Below, in pieces: positions 33,438 through 44,136 of a DNA stretch of 64,000 nt. The position numbers were made by a program, and so were the translations under genes. Below the pieces are notes generated by a model that was not told the origin of the DNA, did no database searches, and saw nothing but the letters and a program-made list of their open reading frames with translations. This DNA is from Plotosus lineatus (Eukaryota; Chordata; Actinopteri; Siluriformes; Plotosidae): NCBI GenBank assembly GCA_024760905.1, contig CM045751.1:10642501-10706500 (forward strand), read 5' to 3'. The number at the start of each line of letters is the position of its first letter. Position 1 is the stretch's first letter.

Positions 33438-34401
33438 AGATAAAAATTGTACAACTGCACAAAGCTGGGATGAGTCAAACTGCAATTGGAAAACAACTTT
33501 GTGAGAAAAGATCAACAGTTGGAAACATTATTCGAAAATGGAAAAAAGTATAACATCACTGACAACATCCCTAGGAGTGGCGCTCCATGCAAGATCTTAC
33601 CTCGTGGGGTTCAAAGGATCCTGAGAACAGTGACTAATCAGCCAAGAACTCCACAACAGGAACTGGTCAATGATTTGAAGACGGAAGTAACCACCGTCAC
33701 AAAGATGACAAGAACTAACACACTACGTCGCTATGAGATGAAATCCTGCATTGCCCGAAAGGTTCCCCTACTAAACAAAAAACATGTAAAGGTCCGTCTA
33801 AAATACGCGGAAGACCATCTGGACGATCCAGCGGAGGATTGGGAGAATGTGATGTGGTCAGATGAGACCAAAATTGAACTTTTTGGTTTAAACAGCACTC
33901 GCCGTGTTTGGAGGAAGAACAATGCTGAGTTGCATCCCAAGAACAACATACCTACTGTGAAGCATGGGGGTGGACAGGAAGACTGCACCGAGACTGCACC
34001 GTATCAATGGCAACATGAATGGGGCCATGTATTGTGACATTTTGGGTAAACACCTCCTTCCCTCGGTCAGAGCATTAAAGATGAAATATGACTGGGTCTT
34101 CCAGCATGATAACGATCCAAAGCACACAGCCAAGAAAACCAAGGAGTGGCTCCGTAAAAAGCATATCAAGGTTCTGGAGTGGCCTCGCCAATCTCCAGAC
34201 CTCAACCCAATCGAAAACCTGTGGAGGGAGTTAAAACTTCGAGTTGCCAAGCGACAGCCCTCAAACATCACAGCTCTAGAGAAGATGTGTGCAGAGGAGT
34301 GGGCCACAATACCAACTAAAGTGTGTGTAGACCTGGTCAAGAACTACAGGAACCATTTGACCTCTGTCATTGCCAACCAAGGCTTCATTACAAAGTATTA
34401 A
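33438..34401 (+). pseudogene. Tc1 transposase pseudogene (DD34E), element 2
   Basis: Reads from '[20 protein letters not shown]' (first HTH, start codon lost) through '[15 protein letters not shown]' and the GRPR-like linker 'NIPRSGAPCKI'. Catalytic residues: Asp in 'VMWSDETKIELF', Asp in '[13 protein letters not shown]', Glu in '[11 protein letters not shown]'. Around 33,965-34,010 a deletion and frameshift remove the segment between 'VKHGGG' and '[12 protein letters not shown]'. Ends at the stop 34,399-34,401. Inactive by truncation and frameshift. Confidence 0.88.
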
Positions 34402-34621
34402 AAAGTAACTTTTGCTGGCTGCCCGATACTTATTGGCCTCCCATTTTCTCAAATAAATTGTTTTCCTGTGCAATGTCACAATTGTGATTTCCTGAATTTT
34501 TTTTTTACATTCTGTCTCTCAAGCTTGACGTGTACCTATAATGAAAATTACAAACCTCTTATCTTTTTAAATGGGTGAACTTGCACATTTTTACATTGCC
34601 CAATACTTATTGGCCCCACTG
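33438..34621 (+). mobile_element. Tc1-like element 2, 5' end lost
   Basis: Its right terminal repeat 34,509-34,621 ends 'tattggccccactg' followed by TA. The left terminus and 5' UTR are missing at the junction with element 1. The family differs from element 1 in both terminus and protein. Confidence 0.85.
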
Positions 34622-34639
34622 TATGTATGTATGTGTGTC

Positions 34640-34644
34640 TACAT

Positions 34645-34675
<31 letters not shown>

Positions 34676-34681
34676 CATATA

Positions 34682-34736
<55 letters not shown>
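34640..34736. repeat. (CA)n/(TA)n compound microsatellite
   Basis: A CA run, 'tatacata', then about 22 TA units, beginning 20 bases after the Tc1 terminus. Confidence 0.92.
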
Positions 34737-34738
<2 letters not shown>

Positions 34739-34862
34739 AGTAGATTTATATTGCACTTTATCCATACTGAATATTATGCTCACAGAACACTGGGGAGTGT
34801 TCAGTTAATGATGATAACTCTTTGTCAGAGTACATTACATACATGGAATTTGGTTTTTGTGC

Positions 34863-35045
34863 TCCAGTCACCTGTTGCCACTGTGCAGCACCAGTTATTG
34901 CATTGTTCTATCCTTTGATGCTGAGCGCCAACCAGAAAGCAACAACTGCCAAATTTTAATGTCCTATGGTATGACGCAGCCGGATTCGAACTCCGACCTT
35001 CCGGAGGATAAAGCGGACCCTCTACCAACTGAGCTAAATCTCCAG
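34863..35045 (-). mobile_element. SINE-D
   Basis: The minus strand has A box 'tagctcagttggtagaggg', B box 'ggagttcgaatccgg' and body 'gttgctttctggttggcgct', matching the copy at 17,921. 3' tail truncated or diverged. Confidence 0.78.
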
Positions 35046-35237
35046 TTATATGTATACCTGGAGATGGCTGGGAAAGACTCCAGCCTCCCTGTGAACAAAA
35101 TTTAGGATAGTCCCTAAACATCAGCTATTACTATAGTAATTTATAACAATAATCGCATTATTATAACATTAATAAAAATCAGAACATGAATCATCACCTA
35201 AAATGACAATTCAAAGCAGCAGTTTGATTTTGGTGTT

Positions 35238-35530
35238 CTGGGGCCTATTTCTGTGCATGTTCTTCTCATGCTTGTGTCTGTTTCCTCCAAGTATTCCAGT
35301 TTCTTTCCACAAAGAAAAAAGGCATGCACATAAAGTCAACTGAATATAATCATGACGGCGAGTGTGAATGGCTCAGCATTTGGGACTGCACAAACTAATG
35401 TAATCGCAGTGCTGGTCTCAAGGTCCCTGTGTAGTGTTACATCAGGAAGGGCATTTGGAGTAAAACCTTTGCCAAATCAAATATGCGGCTCATATGATCC
35501 AATGTGTTGACCCGAAAAGAATAGGACCAC
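35238..35530 (+). mobile_element. SINE-C body joined to an RTE-type tail
   Basis: The left part has the SINE-C body ('ctgtgcatgttcttctcatg', 'tccagtttctttccacaaag'). The right part (35,432-35,525) has 'acatcaggaagggcatttgg' and 'tgccaaatcaaatatgcggc', the RTE-type tail otherwise seen on SINE-A1. No flanking repeat was found, so two neighbouring insertions remain possible. Confidence 0.55.
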
Positions 35531-35811
35531 TGTTGTGACAGGGATCACCAGTGGTTTAAAAACAGACTGATAAACTGGTACTAAAGTTAAAATAAATATG
35601 AAGAAAATGTTAATAAAAACATTTTCCTGAAAATGTAAATGCCTAAGGACGGATTTTCAATGAAACCCTGATATTGTAAGCTCAAATCGCTTTTTGTACA
35701 TAATGATCATGCATTATATTTCTTAGTCATGGTTTCGTATGATGTATTGAACCATACTGTTCGTGTTCTGAGATTAAAAGATGGCATTGATGGCTAATTA
35801 TATCTTAAAAA

Positions 35812-35985
35812 AATTCTACTCGCATGGTAGCTCAGAGTATGAAACGCGATGCTACTGTTCAGAAGGTCATGAGTTTAAATTTGAGCACCACCAAGTAGCC
35901 ACTGCTGGGCCCTTGAACGAGGCCCTTAACCCTCAATTGTTCAGTTATATAAATGTAAGTAGCTTTGGATAATGGCCTTAAATGT
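35812..35985 (+). mobile_element. SINE-G (tRNA-headed, fish type)
   Basis: Head 'catggtagctcagagtatg', B box 'gagtttaaatttgagc', body 'gagcaccaccaagtagccac' and 'gggcccttgaacgaggccct', tail 'gtaagtagctttggataatg'. The layout matches a SINE widespread in otophysan fish. Confidence 0.7.
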
Positions 35986-36924
35986 AGGCATGAAACTCTA
36001 CTTATAACAAGAATTATATCAATAAATCGCTTGAGCAACAAGATGCACAAACAGCCTACGGCACTTTTCCACCCACGTCTCAGAGACCAAGGGACTTGCT
36101 ATTGTCTCACACTATATGCATAATTAAAAACACAAGATTCCTCCTCCGAGTCCACTCCAGATTCAGAGCATGAAGCTCAATGAAATCTGTCACCCTCCTT
36201 GAATGTTATCCCTTGTGCAGACTACGGCACTGGATCTTGACTTGCTGAAAACACTGGGAAAGACTTATTTGCATTCTGAGATCTGTACTGCACACCGGAT
36301 CCAGGGGCAGCTCCATGCCACACACTAAATCAAAGACAGAAAGCTGTCTCTAAGCTCCAGTCATGTCTTTGGTATGCCTTACATAGTGCTGCTTTAAATC
36401 AGAAGTACAATAATCGTTCAGCAAATACATAATGCACCGGAGCACTATAGAAATCACAAGCACAGTAAGCTGGATGATATTAAAGTTGGACCTTGCATAA
36501 CAAGTAGCTGATTCGTTTTCGTTCCAGCCTCAGCTGGGAAGCAGGGGCAGATATGATGTGACACAGGAAGTGCATTAAACTCAAGCATTCATCACACACT
36601 GACTGATGGGAGACGCGTAAGGACAAACACTCAGACTTGACATCCTTATCCGATTATTCCGTTTCTAGTATTAAGGTGTCTACGTGTATGCGCTGTACAA
36701 TCTCCTCACATTTTCAATCAAGGAAAAATGATTAATCCCTCTCTGATGCGTTGAGGAATGGTTTATTCACAGCCTTTGTGTGTTTATCCAGGTGAGAACT
36801 GCAAAAGGAAATGATAATTAGCAGGTGAAAATATTTCTTCAAGGTCGTCTACAGGCTGGTTTCAACTGACAGGAAGGATACAGTAGCTACTCTTCATGTC
36901 ACATCGCACAGCACTATTCTATCC
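35986..36924. other. Non-repetitive intergenic DNA
   Basis: Mid-range composition and no recognised repeats. It could include conserved non-coding sequence. No coding frame. Confidence 0.3.
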
Positions 36925-37889
36925 TCCATTATCTATAGCACTCAATTGTCAGGGGCTTTGGGGAAGCTGGAGCCAATCAAAGGAGGCTTCAGGTAAGAGG
37001 CAGTGTACACACAAGAAACAGTGGGGAGGAGGAACATAGTCTACTGCAGGTCTAATACGAACAACACTCATTTACACCTATGGGCAATTTATAGTAGCCA
37101 GTCGATCTAAACGGCATGTCATTTGATCTATATTGCACATACATCAGAGCCGGGGAGGACGGGGACGGAGCCATTTCTAAAAAAACAGACTGAACAGGGC
37201 ACATCGTCTTTACGCTGTGGAAGGTAACTGGAGTACAGTCGGCCCTCTACTTACGAAAGCCTCTGAATACGAAAAATCCAGGTTACGAAAAATATTTTCC
37301 TAAATTTTCGTCCTCTTTTTACGAAAACAACCTCTTTTTACGAAAAGCGCCAAATGTGCCATTCAAAAATTAAAACACGCCATTCACATATTCAAACAAT
37401 GTGCGAGTTGCTCTCTCATTGGCTGTCTCCCAACATCCCGCCCCGCTGGCGTCCCATTGGCCAGGAGGCAGCTGAACTGTACCCCTGCTTCCTGTACCCA
37501 TACTTCATGTTTGTCACGTGCGTGAGAGAGGAGAGTTGAACAGGAATGTTGGTTCGCGAGTTGTCTTCGAGATTGATCATTGCAGTGTTAGATTTCATTA
37601 TCCATCATGGACCCGGAAAATACAGAAAAGCAGAAATACGACGGTGATTATTTCGGAACGATATTGAAGCAGAAGGAAAACAGAGTGCTCCGTGGGACAA
37701 GACCTCCGATCTCTCAAGGAAGAAAGTTAATATTGAATTAGGACTTCCGATCTTTCAAACAGGTACTGTAATTCTGCTTTAAATACAACATCCCGTCCAT
37801 TTAAACATTTAAATAGAATTGTTCCATCAGCTGCGCGCTGCGTGTGGGCGGAGCCCGCATTCAGCAAAACACACCAGTGAGAGGGAGAG

Positions 37890-37923
<34 letters not shown>

Positions 37924-38355
37924 ATAAAAATGTTTAATAATGGTTAATTAATAAATATGTTAATAAAATGGCTATGTTAATAAAATGTTTAAATGGTTTA
38001 ATACATAATTTTCTTTTACTTTTGACACATATTTCATACATATCTCATACAAAATTGGTGTACTTTTATCATTTTTAAAGGGTTTACGGGGTAGTCTTGG
38101 GAGCCTTGGAACAAATCACGCATTTTACATGTAAAATGTGCCTATACTTACGAATATATTATACTCCAGGCTACGAAAAAGGCTCTGGAACGGATTAATT
38201 TCGTAAGTAGAGGGCCGACTGTATGTAGAATAAACGCACGCAAGCAAAAGAAATACAAACAAACTCCATCCAAAAAATTCCCCATTGGGCTGTGACTTGA
38301 ACCCAGGACCTTCTTGCTATGAGGTGACAGGCTGACCACTGAGCCATCATGCCAC
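36925..38355 (-). mobile_element. SINE/L2-type element split by a Tig-1 MITE
   Basis: 36,925-37,235 is the tail and body on the minus strand ('ctccggctctgatgtatgtg'-type region and a 'tggctactataaattgccca' block). 38,222-38,355 is the head ('gaccttcttgctatgaggtg' seen on +). The split falls at TA inside 'gtaactggagta|tgtagaat', where the MITE sits. Confidence 0.6.
37236..38221. mobile_element. Tig-1 MITE, 986 bp
   Basis: The ends 'cagtcggccctctacttacg' and 'cgtaagtagagggccgactg' are perfect 20-base inverted repeats flanked by TA. It holds a (GT)n tract at 37,893-37,921 and a short frame from the ATG at 37,607 reading ~44 codons, which shares 'acgatattgaagcagaag' with the copy at 45,803. No catalytic domain. 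Confidence 0.88.
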
Positions 38356-38454
38356 CTGCAAACCTCGTACTTTAGGCAATTTAAAACTTGTACAATAGCA
38401 TCTACATTTATTATCGTTTGCTCATTTGAAGTGACAAAATTCATCATCATCATC

Positions 38455-38840
38455 GTCGTCAACATCTTGGTCCAGGGTTGGGTTGCACATGCAGCATTCT
38501 GAGGAATGAGGTGGAGGGGTTTGTGTGTCCGAATGATCCCGGGAGATGTTGTCTGGGATATTATGCCCCTGATACAGTAACCGAAGGCAAGGTGAAGGTC
38601 CACGCAAAGCACAGTTCAGAAGAAACTTATGAGCAGAATTATTGCAAGGACTCCACTTTCCTCCACTGAACGCAGATTACCGGGGTCCCACCTGAAGCCA
38701 GGCTTGGGGGAGGGGCTCTGAAGCAAGTGATGGTGGTTGCACTTCTGCCCACAGAGCCTGTCCGGGCCCAGCCTGAAGGACCTGCCCATGGACCCACCAC
38801 CTGTGGGAGGGTTATATGGTTTGGGTGCAACATGAGCTGA
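38455..38840 (+). mobile_element. Probable non-LTR element 5' region
   Basis: GC-richer sequence with 'atgttgtctgggatattatg', 'taccggggtcccacctgaag', 'agcctgtccgggcccagcct' and 'cccatggacccaccacctgt'. It resembles the conserved 5' leader of a fish non-LTR family, possibly the same clade as the relic at 23,673. Recognition is from memory of the motif order only. Confidence 0.4.
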
Positions 38841-38904
38841 ATGTCAGCATAGAAAATTACATTTCATATTAAAAACACAATTTTTATCCTGAATAATTTG
38901 TTGA

Positions 38905-39141
38905 CTCGACCCAGTGCAGATAACTGGGTTATCAAAAGGCCGGCCAGTATGAGGTTCATGTAAAAGAACCATTGCTGACTTTCAACAAGAGTAGCTGAAT
39001 GGCGGTCAGCATGTTTCTGCCCTGTGATGGCCTGGCAAACTTTCCCGGGTGTACTCTGCCCTCGCCCGGAGTCGGCTGGGATGGGCGCGAGCCTCCCCGT
39101 GACCCTAGAATTAAGCGGTTACAGAAAATGAATGAATGAAT
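38905..39141 (+). mobile_element. SINE-A2, head missing
   Basis: Begins in the core ('cagtgcagataactgggtta'), continues 'ggcggtcagcatgtttctgc' and passes into 'gatggcctggcaaactttcc' and the (GAAT)n tail. Same junction as in the copies at 1,006, 12,598 and 42,322. Confidence 0.8.
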
Positions 39142-39288
39142 TTGTGACTCAAAATTGAAGTGTAATGGACAACAGCCAAGTTGTCATGGCATTCACCAAA
39201 TAGCCACACCCATCCATGAGCAAAACTCATCAGGGTCATGGGGGAAGCTGAAGTCAGTCTCAGCTAATTTTGGGTGAGCGGCCAGGTA

Positions 39289-39757
39289 CAGGAATCCCTC
39301 ACTTTCCGCTGTTAATTGGGACCGAGATACCCCCACGATAACCGAAATCCGCGAAGTAGGATCAACCCCTCCCCCAACCCCCCAACTGACATATACGTAC
39401 ATGTATATGTGTATATAATATCAATAAACACATATTCAATGCTATAAATACTTATAATAACAAACATTCAAAAATAATGCATAAGATGTAAATAAAATAT
39501 AAATACACACAAAGACGCACGCACGTAGATGCACACCTCACAAAAATATAGTTTTGATGGGAGATTTTGTGTTTGCTTAGGGTTTTTTTTTTTTTTTCAT
39601 AATTGGCCTTGTTTCTGTGGCATTTTCCTAAACCTTTTCCCCTTTTCTTCCTTAATTTCCTTATTTTTTTATTTCGATGAATATTTTAAATAAATAAATA
39701 AAAACGTGACGCACTGAAGCCACATAAATTGAAGCGTGAAGTAGCGAGGGATCCCTG
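39289..39757. mobile_element. Tig-3 MITE, complete (469 bp)
   Basis: Ends 'caggaatccctcactttccg' and 'aagtagcgagggatccctg' with TA flanks, and all family core blocks in order. Confidence 0.88.
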
Positions 39758-41094
39758 TATATCCTGAAAGTGGTCACCAATCTACTGCAGACACAACAAG
39801 ACCTTCACCCAAACTGTATACGGGCAAGACAGAGCAGCTGGAGGATGAAACGTGCATATTTACATTGTGAGGCAACACCACAGAGCCACAGTTACCATCA
39901 TATCTCTGCAGGAGATGGTCCAGTTATGAAGGGTTATCATTCAAATGCATGTACTGTATGCTACCGGTGTTGATTTATTTACTTGCTCGCACATTGATTT
40001 TGATATCTCAGGTCAGCATTGGCCAATAATGTGTTGTGATATATGGGGTCAGTGATGCAACCCAGCCAATCCTAGTTTATGTCACTACCAGGTCGGAACA
40101 GCAATGAGAGAGGCAGCATGTCTCTGAGCAGGCCTTGGGCCTTCACACTCTTCTACATTTTGGAAAAGGGCATGGAGTGATGTTGCCGGGAGGAACCGCT
40201 AATGTTATATGTGATCATTTTAAATAGCTAACAGCACTAACCACACCACCGGTGCCACCTTGTGGCACATTGATTTTGATATCTCCAAATGTTTTCAAAG
40301 GTCTCAACGAAAAATATCGTCATGGCTATGATGGAAAGAAAAAAGACAAGAACAAGTCTGTTTACTGAAGATCACATTGTATTCACAATAATCTTGTAGC
40401 AGGGGAACGCAGCACGGTGCCAAGACATTTATTACGTCCGAGATGGAAAAAAATCAATTTAAAAATACTTGTGCTGTATCATTTATAAATGATTTAACTG
40501 TTGAAGAAAGCTGGATAAGGTGAACATTGATTTGGTGCATCAAGATTCTCGATGCAAAGATGCAACAAAACCTTTAAAATGCCCTTTTACATCGACTTAA
40601 ATCATTTTTATAAGCAATGTATTTCATTAAACAGTTTAAATGCGGAATGTATCATCAGGGAATCTCACCTGAGCTGCACGCCTTGATCCTCCATGCAGGC
40701 TCAGAGATGTTCATGGTGATCTTCGACATCAGGTCAGGCTTGGAGTCTGGTTCTCCTAATATTGTTATTCAGTACAATTGGCCACAACGGACAGGTGGAA
40801 TTGTGGCAGGTCACCCTGACCTAAAAACAAGACCCTGTCATTTCCTCTTCGTACTGTGAAGCTTAACATCAAGGTTCAAACAACTTAAGATTGTTAACTT
40901 TGACAGGGATTGGGAAAAAAAACAAGCACAGAATCATATGTTTGAGTTCTGCCTCACTGAAAACTGTTAATGTTGACAGAAGCATACAAAAGTAACAGCC
41001 TGCACTCCTTTACACAGACTTCTGACCCTGATCACATAGAACAAACAAAGAGACTGATCTTTATAATTTGGCCAACCGCTTCAACCAATTAGTG
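39758..41094. other. Intergenic DNA, nothing recognised except a SINE tail start at the right edge
   Basis: Unique sequence with two short copies of 'cattgattttgatatctc' (39,993 and 40,269). Open frames here carry no recognised domain. 41,070-41,094 is the start of a SINE tail that continues at 41,662. Confidence 0.3.
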
Positions 41095-41661
41095 CAGTGG
41101 GTCTCAATTAATTTCTGTGGCGCCCCCTCTCGGAAGTAAAAAAAAAAAAAAACATTTCACGCCTCCTCACCGCCTCGCGAGCAACTATAAATATTATTTG
41201 TCGATAAAATTGTTATTAGTACACCTCTGCACGACATTGTATCTTTATTAACATTAAAAAACAAAAAAAACCAAAGAAATATAGCTCAACTTAAAATGAA
41301 GAAAAACCTCATTAACATTGTGTTTTAATCTGTCATAGAAAATATTTAAACTTCACCAATGTGACTGAAATTTAAACAATACGTCCTTATTTAAACTCAT
41401 TTAACTTACTTATGTCTTAATATCTCCATCTCTCTCCACCTTTCTCTTCATTCCTGTCAGAAAATTTTCCGTGTTGTTTCTTGAGGGGTTGTGTTGACTG
41501 CACTTCATATCGTTTGCTCGTGCGAAAACCGCTACACCATACCGCAACAATGAGAGCGCTACTGCCAACTACAGGAGTGGAGGTGCAATTACGTTTACTG
41601 TAATTCTCGTTACACTATTCCACAAAAGCATGTTCCCCGCCCCACTATTTGAGAAGCACTG
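41095..41661. mobile_element. hAT-1 non-autonomous element inserted in a SINE tail
   Basis: Ends 'cagtgggtctcaattaattt' and 'actatttgagaagcactg', with 8-bp flanks aattagtg (41,087-41,094) and aattaggg (41,662-41,669). Orientation is opposite to the copy at 21,857. The interior 'gttgtttcttgaggggttgt' is the reverse complement of that copy. Confidence 0.85.
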
Positions 41662-41757
41662 AATTAGGGTCACAGGGAGACTGGTGTCTATCTCATCTGA
41701 CACTGGGAGAAGGAAGGGTACACCCTGGAGAGCTCGCCAGACCATCGCAGGGCAAAA
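41662..41757 (-). mobile_element. SINE tail (A2/C type), remainder after the hAT insertion
   Basis: The minus strand reads 'gatggtctggcgagctctcc' and 'cctgtgaccctaatt', continuing into 'ggttgaagcggttggc' at 41,070-41,094 beyond the hAT element. Followed by A-rich and (CA)n sequence. Confidence 0.65.
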
Positions 41758-41778
41758 AAACAAACAAACAAACAAAAA

Positions 41779-41815
<37 letters not shown>

Positions 41816-41848
41816 CCCATTCATACCCAGTGTCAATTTGGAATGTGC

Positions 41849-41945
41849 AGGGCAGTGGTGGTATAGGGTGCTGGATTGCTGATCCTAAGGTTGGGGGTTC
41901 GAGTCCCACTCTCCATCCACAAGGTGGTCACTGTTTTTATCAAGG
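41849..41945 (+). mobile_element. SINE-A head fragment
   Basis: 'ggcagtggtggtatagggtg' and 'gggttcgagtcccactctcc', ending after 'aaggtggtcactg'. Confidence 0.7.
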
Positions 41946-42246
41946 TGATTTCATTTAGTGCTTACCATAACCTGCACGCTTCTGGAATAAATGAAGCACC
42001 AAAGCATGAGTATTATAAAGCATGTTCACAGGCTTACTGGACCGAAAATTGAATTTTCACACAATTATACCATTGACCACTAATTCCACCGATCCACGCC
42101 TGGCTTTAGTGCTGCCAACTTTACTTTGTTTAACTAGTTGTTGGTGGAAAATAAAATGTGAACATCTTAGCACGAGTACGTAACCGCAAAACTCTTATTT
42201 GAATTACATTCGTTAAAAACTGTCGCACAGTGGTGTAGTGGTTAAC

Positions 42247-42876
42247 ACAGGCGTTTCAGACTCGTGTCACAAAGGGCTGTGTGGCTGCAAGTTTTTGTTT
42301 CAACCAAGCAGCAGCACACTTCAGTTCAGTTCATTTACTGTAACTGCTTCATCTGAATTAGGGTCGCGGGGAGGCTGGTGCCCATCCCAGCCAACTCAGG
42401 GCAAGGGCAGAGTACACCCTGGACAGCTCACCAGGCCATCGCAGGGCGGAAACACGCCGACGGCTTTGCAGCCTACACTTTACGAGAGTCAGCAATGGTT
42501 CTTTTACATGCCTCACACCATAGACAGTGAGAAACATGGCCCGCCTTTGATAACCCAGTTAGCTGCACTGGGAGGACAGTGACAAACTCGTGGAGAGTGG
42601 GACTCGAACCCCGAATCTTTGGATCAGCGATCCAGCGCCCTATACCACTAGACCACCACTGCCCCAGCAGCACACTTGATGTTTCTCATTTAAACGAATG
42701 AGTTGAATCTTCAGACAGTTGATTGGTCAATTTGTGTGCTCTGTACAGAGACTGACCAATCAACTGCTGGCGACTCAGATCAGTTGTTTAAATGAGCAAA
42801 GTCGGGTGTGCTGCTGTTTGGTTGAAACAAAAACCTGCAGCCACATGGCCCTTTGTGGCATGAATTCGTCACCTGT
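42247..42876. mobile_element. hAT-2 fold-back MITE, carrying a SINE-A2
   Basis: The left arm 42,247-42,321 and right arm 42,750-42,876 are long inverted repeats: both hold 'gtttttgtttcaaccaa' and 'cacaaagggc' motifs on opposite strands. Flanks tggttaac (42,239-42,246) and gggttaac (42,877-42,884) differ at one of eight bases, fitting hAT. A SINE sits at 42,322-42,665 near the left end. Confidence 0.8.
42322..42665 (-). mobile_element. SINE-A2, complete, with 12-bp target-site duplication
   Basis: The minus strand reads head 'ggggcagtggtggtctagtg', core and SINE-C-type tail 'ctaattcagatgaagcagtt', ending 'aatgaactgaactg'. The perfect repeat agcagcacactt flanks it (42,310-42,321 and 42,666-42,677). 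The target is the arm of the hAT-2 element. Confidence 0.92.
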
Positions 42877-43135
42877 GGGTTAACGGGTCCACCTCAAAAC
42901 AAGAAGGTCCTGGGCTCGAGTCCAAGGATCAGCGAGAATGTTTCTTGCGTCGAGTTTGCATGTGTGTGATTCCTCCCACAGTCCAAACACATGCACATTA
43001 GGCTAACTCGCCATTTCAAATAGGCGTGTGTGTGTGTGTATGTGTGTGTGTGTGTGTGTTGGTCTTGTAATGGTCTGGTGAGCTATTCAGGGTGTACCCT
43101 GCCTTCATGTAGTGTCAACTAAGACAGACTCCATC

Positions 43136-43836
43136 CTTCCCTCAGGTTTGGCAAATGAGCGCAAGAGCTTCTGTGGTAGAACATTACTCAACATCTGAAG
43201 AATCAGATTCACCAACATTGTGGTCCATCAATATGTTAAATTATTAAATGAGGAAAGCTATTACTAAATAAGGGCAGGAAATGCATCAAGGTTCCCAGAT
43301 GATTTATTCTGAGCTGTCCTTTTTTGAAGCGAAATTAATTTCTATGAAGTATTTTCTTCCTGTGCGTAGTCATACAAAGAAATCCTGCTCTGGTAGTTTG
43401 ACATCTTTGGGTGTTTGATGTTATAGTTTCCAAAGCAGGATGATCGTAGATCATGTATGAATCTTCTCTATCTTTTGCTCTCGTGTCATAAACAAACAAG
43501 TAAATAAATCATAAAAGTCTTGAATGGGTGGGAAAGAACTGACATAGAGACACTAATGGCTCCATATTTCATGGAGGAGGAGCCGTCAGCTCTGCGTATC
43601 TCCCAGGTGAATTCATGTCCGTCGATTTACAAAGAGGAGATCACGTCTATTTCAGGAACAGAAACTAGATATCAGAAAACGTGCAGAGCTCGAACGTGAT
43701 GCTCTGATTCTGTTTAGTGAATTGTAAAGAGCTGCATCATGCTGGACTTAAACAGAAGCTATCAGCCGGAATGGAGTACGTACTGTATACTGTGGTATGA
43801 AACAGATGTCATGTTCATGAATATTTTTAGATTTGC
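43136..43836. other. Intergenic DNA, nothing recognised
   Basis: Unique sequence without repeat or coding signal. Confidence 0.35.
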
Positions 43837-43854
43837 GTATGATTACTTTTGGTA

Positions 43855-44136
43855 GCACATGTAAGACGTTTTGGAGACAAAGTCAGAGAGGCTAGATTGA
43901 GATGGTTTGGACATGTACAGAGGAGGGATAGTGAGTATATTGGTAGTAGGATGCTGAGGCTGGACCTACCAGGCAGAAGGCCTAGAGGAAGACCAAAGAG
44001 ACGATTCATGGATGTGGTGAAGGAGGACATGAAGGTCGTTGGTGTAAGAGAAGAAGATGCAAAGGATAGGGTGAGATGGAGGGAGATGATTCGCTGTGGC
44101 GACCCCTGAAGGGAACAGCCGAAAGGAAAAGAAGAA
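43855..44136 (+). mobile_element. 5'-truncated RTE LINE with perfect 18-bp target-site duplication
   Basis: The last 282 bases of the RTE element, flanked by gtatgattacttttggta at 43,837-43,854 and 44,137-44,154. The coding part is open from the insertion point to the stop after 'REMIRCGDP' (44,107-44,109) with no frame damage. The intact frame and perfect duplication mark this as a young insertion. Confidence 0.95.

Larger units (their letters stand above)
42225..43135 (+). mobile_element. SINE-C split by an hAT-2 element
   Basis: The head 'gcacagtggtgtagtggtta' (42,225-42,246) continues at 42,877 with 'gggttaacgggtccacctca', B box 'gggctcgagtcc', body 'cgtcgagtttgcatgtgtgt' and tail 'taatggtctggtgagctatt'. 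A (GT)n tract lies within the body at 43,024-43,060. Confidence 0.75.
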
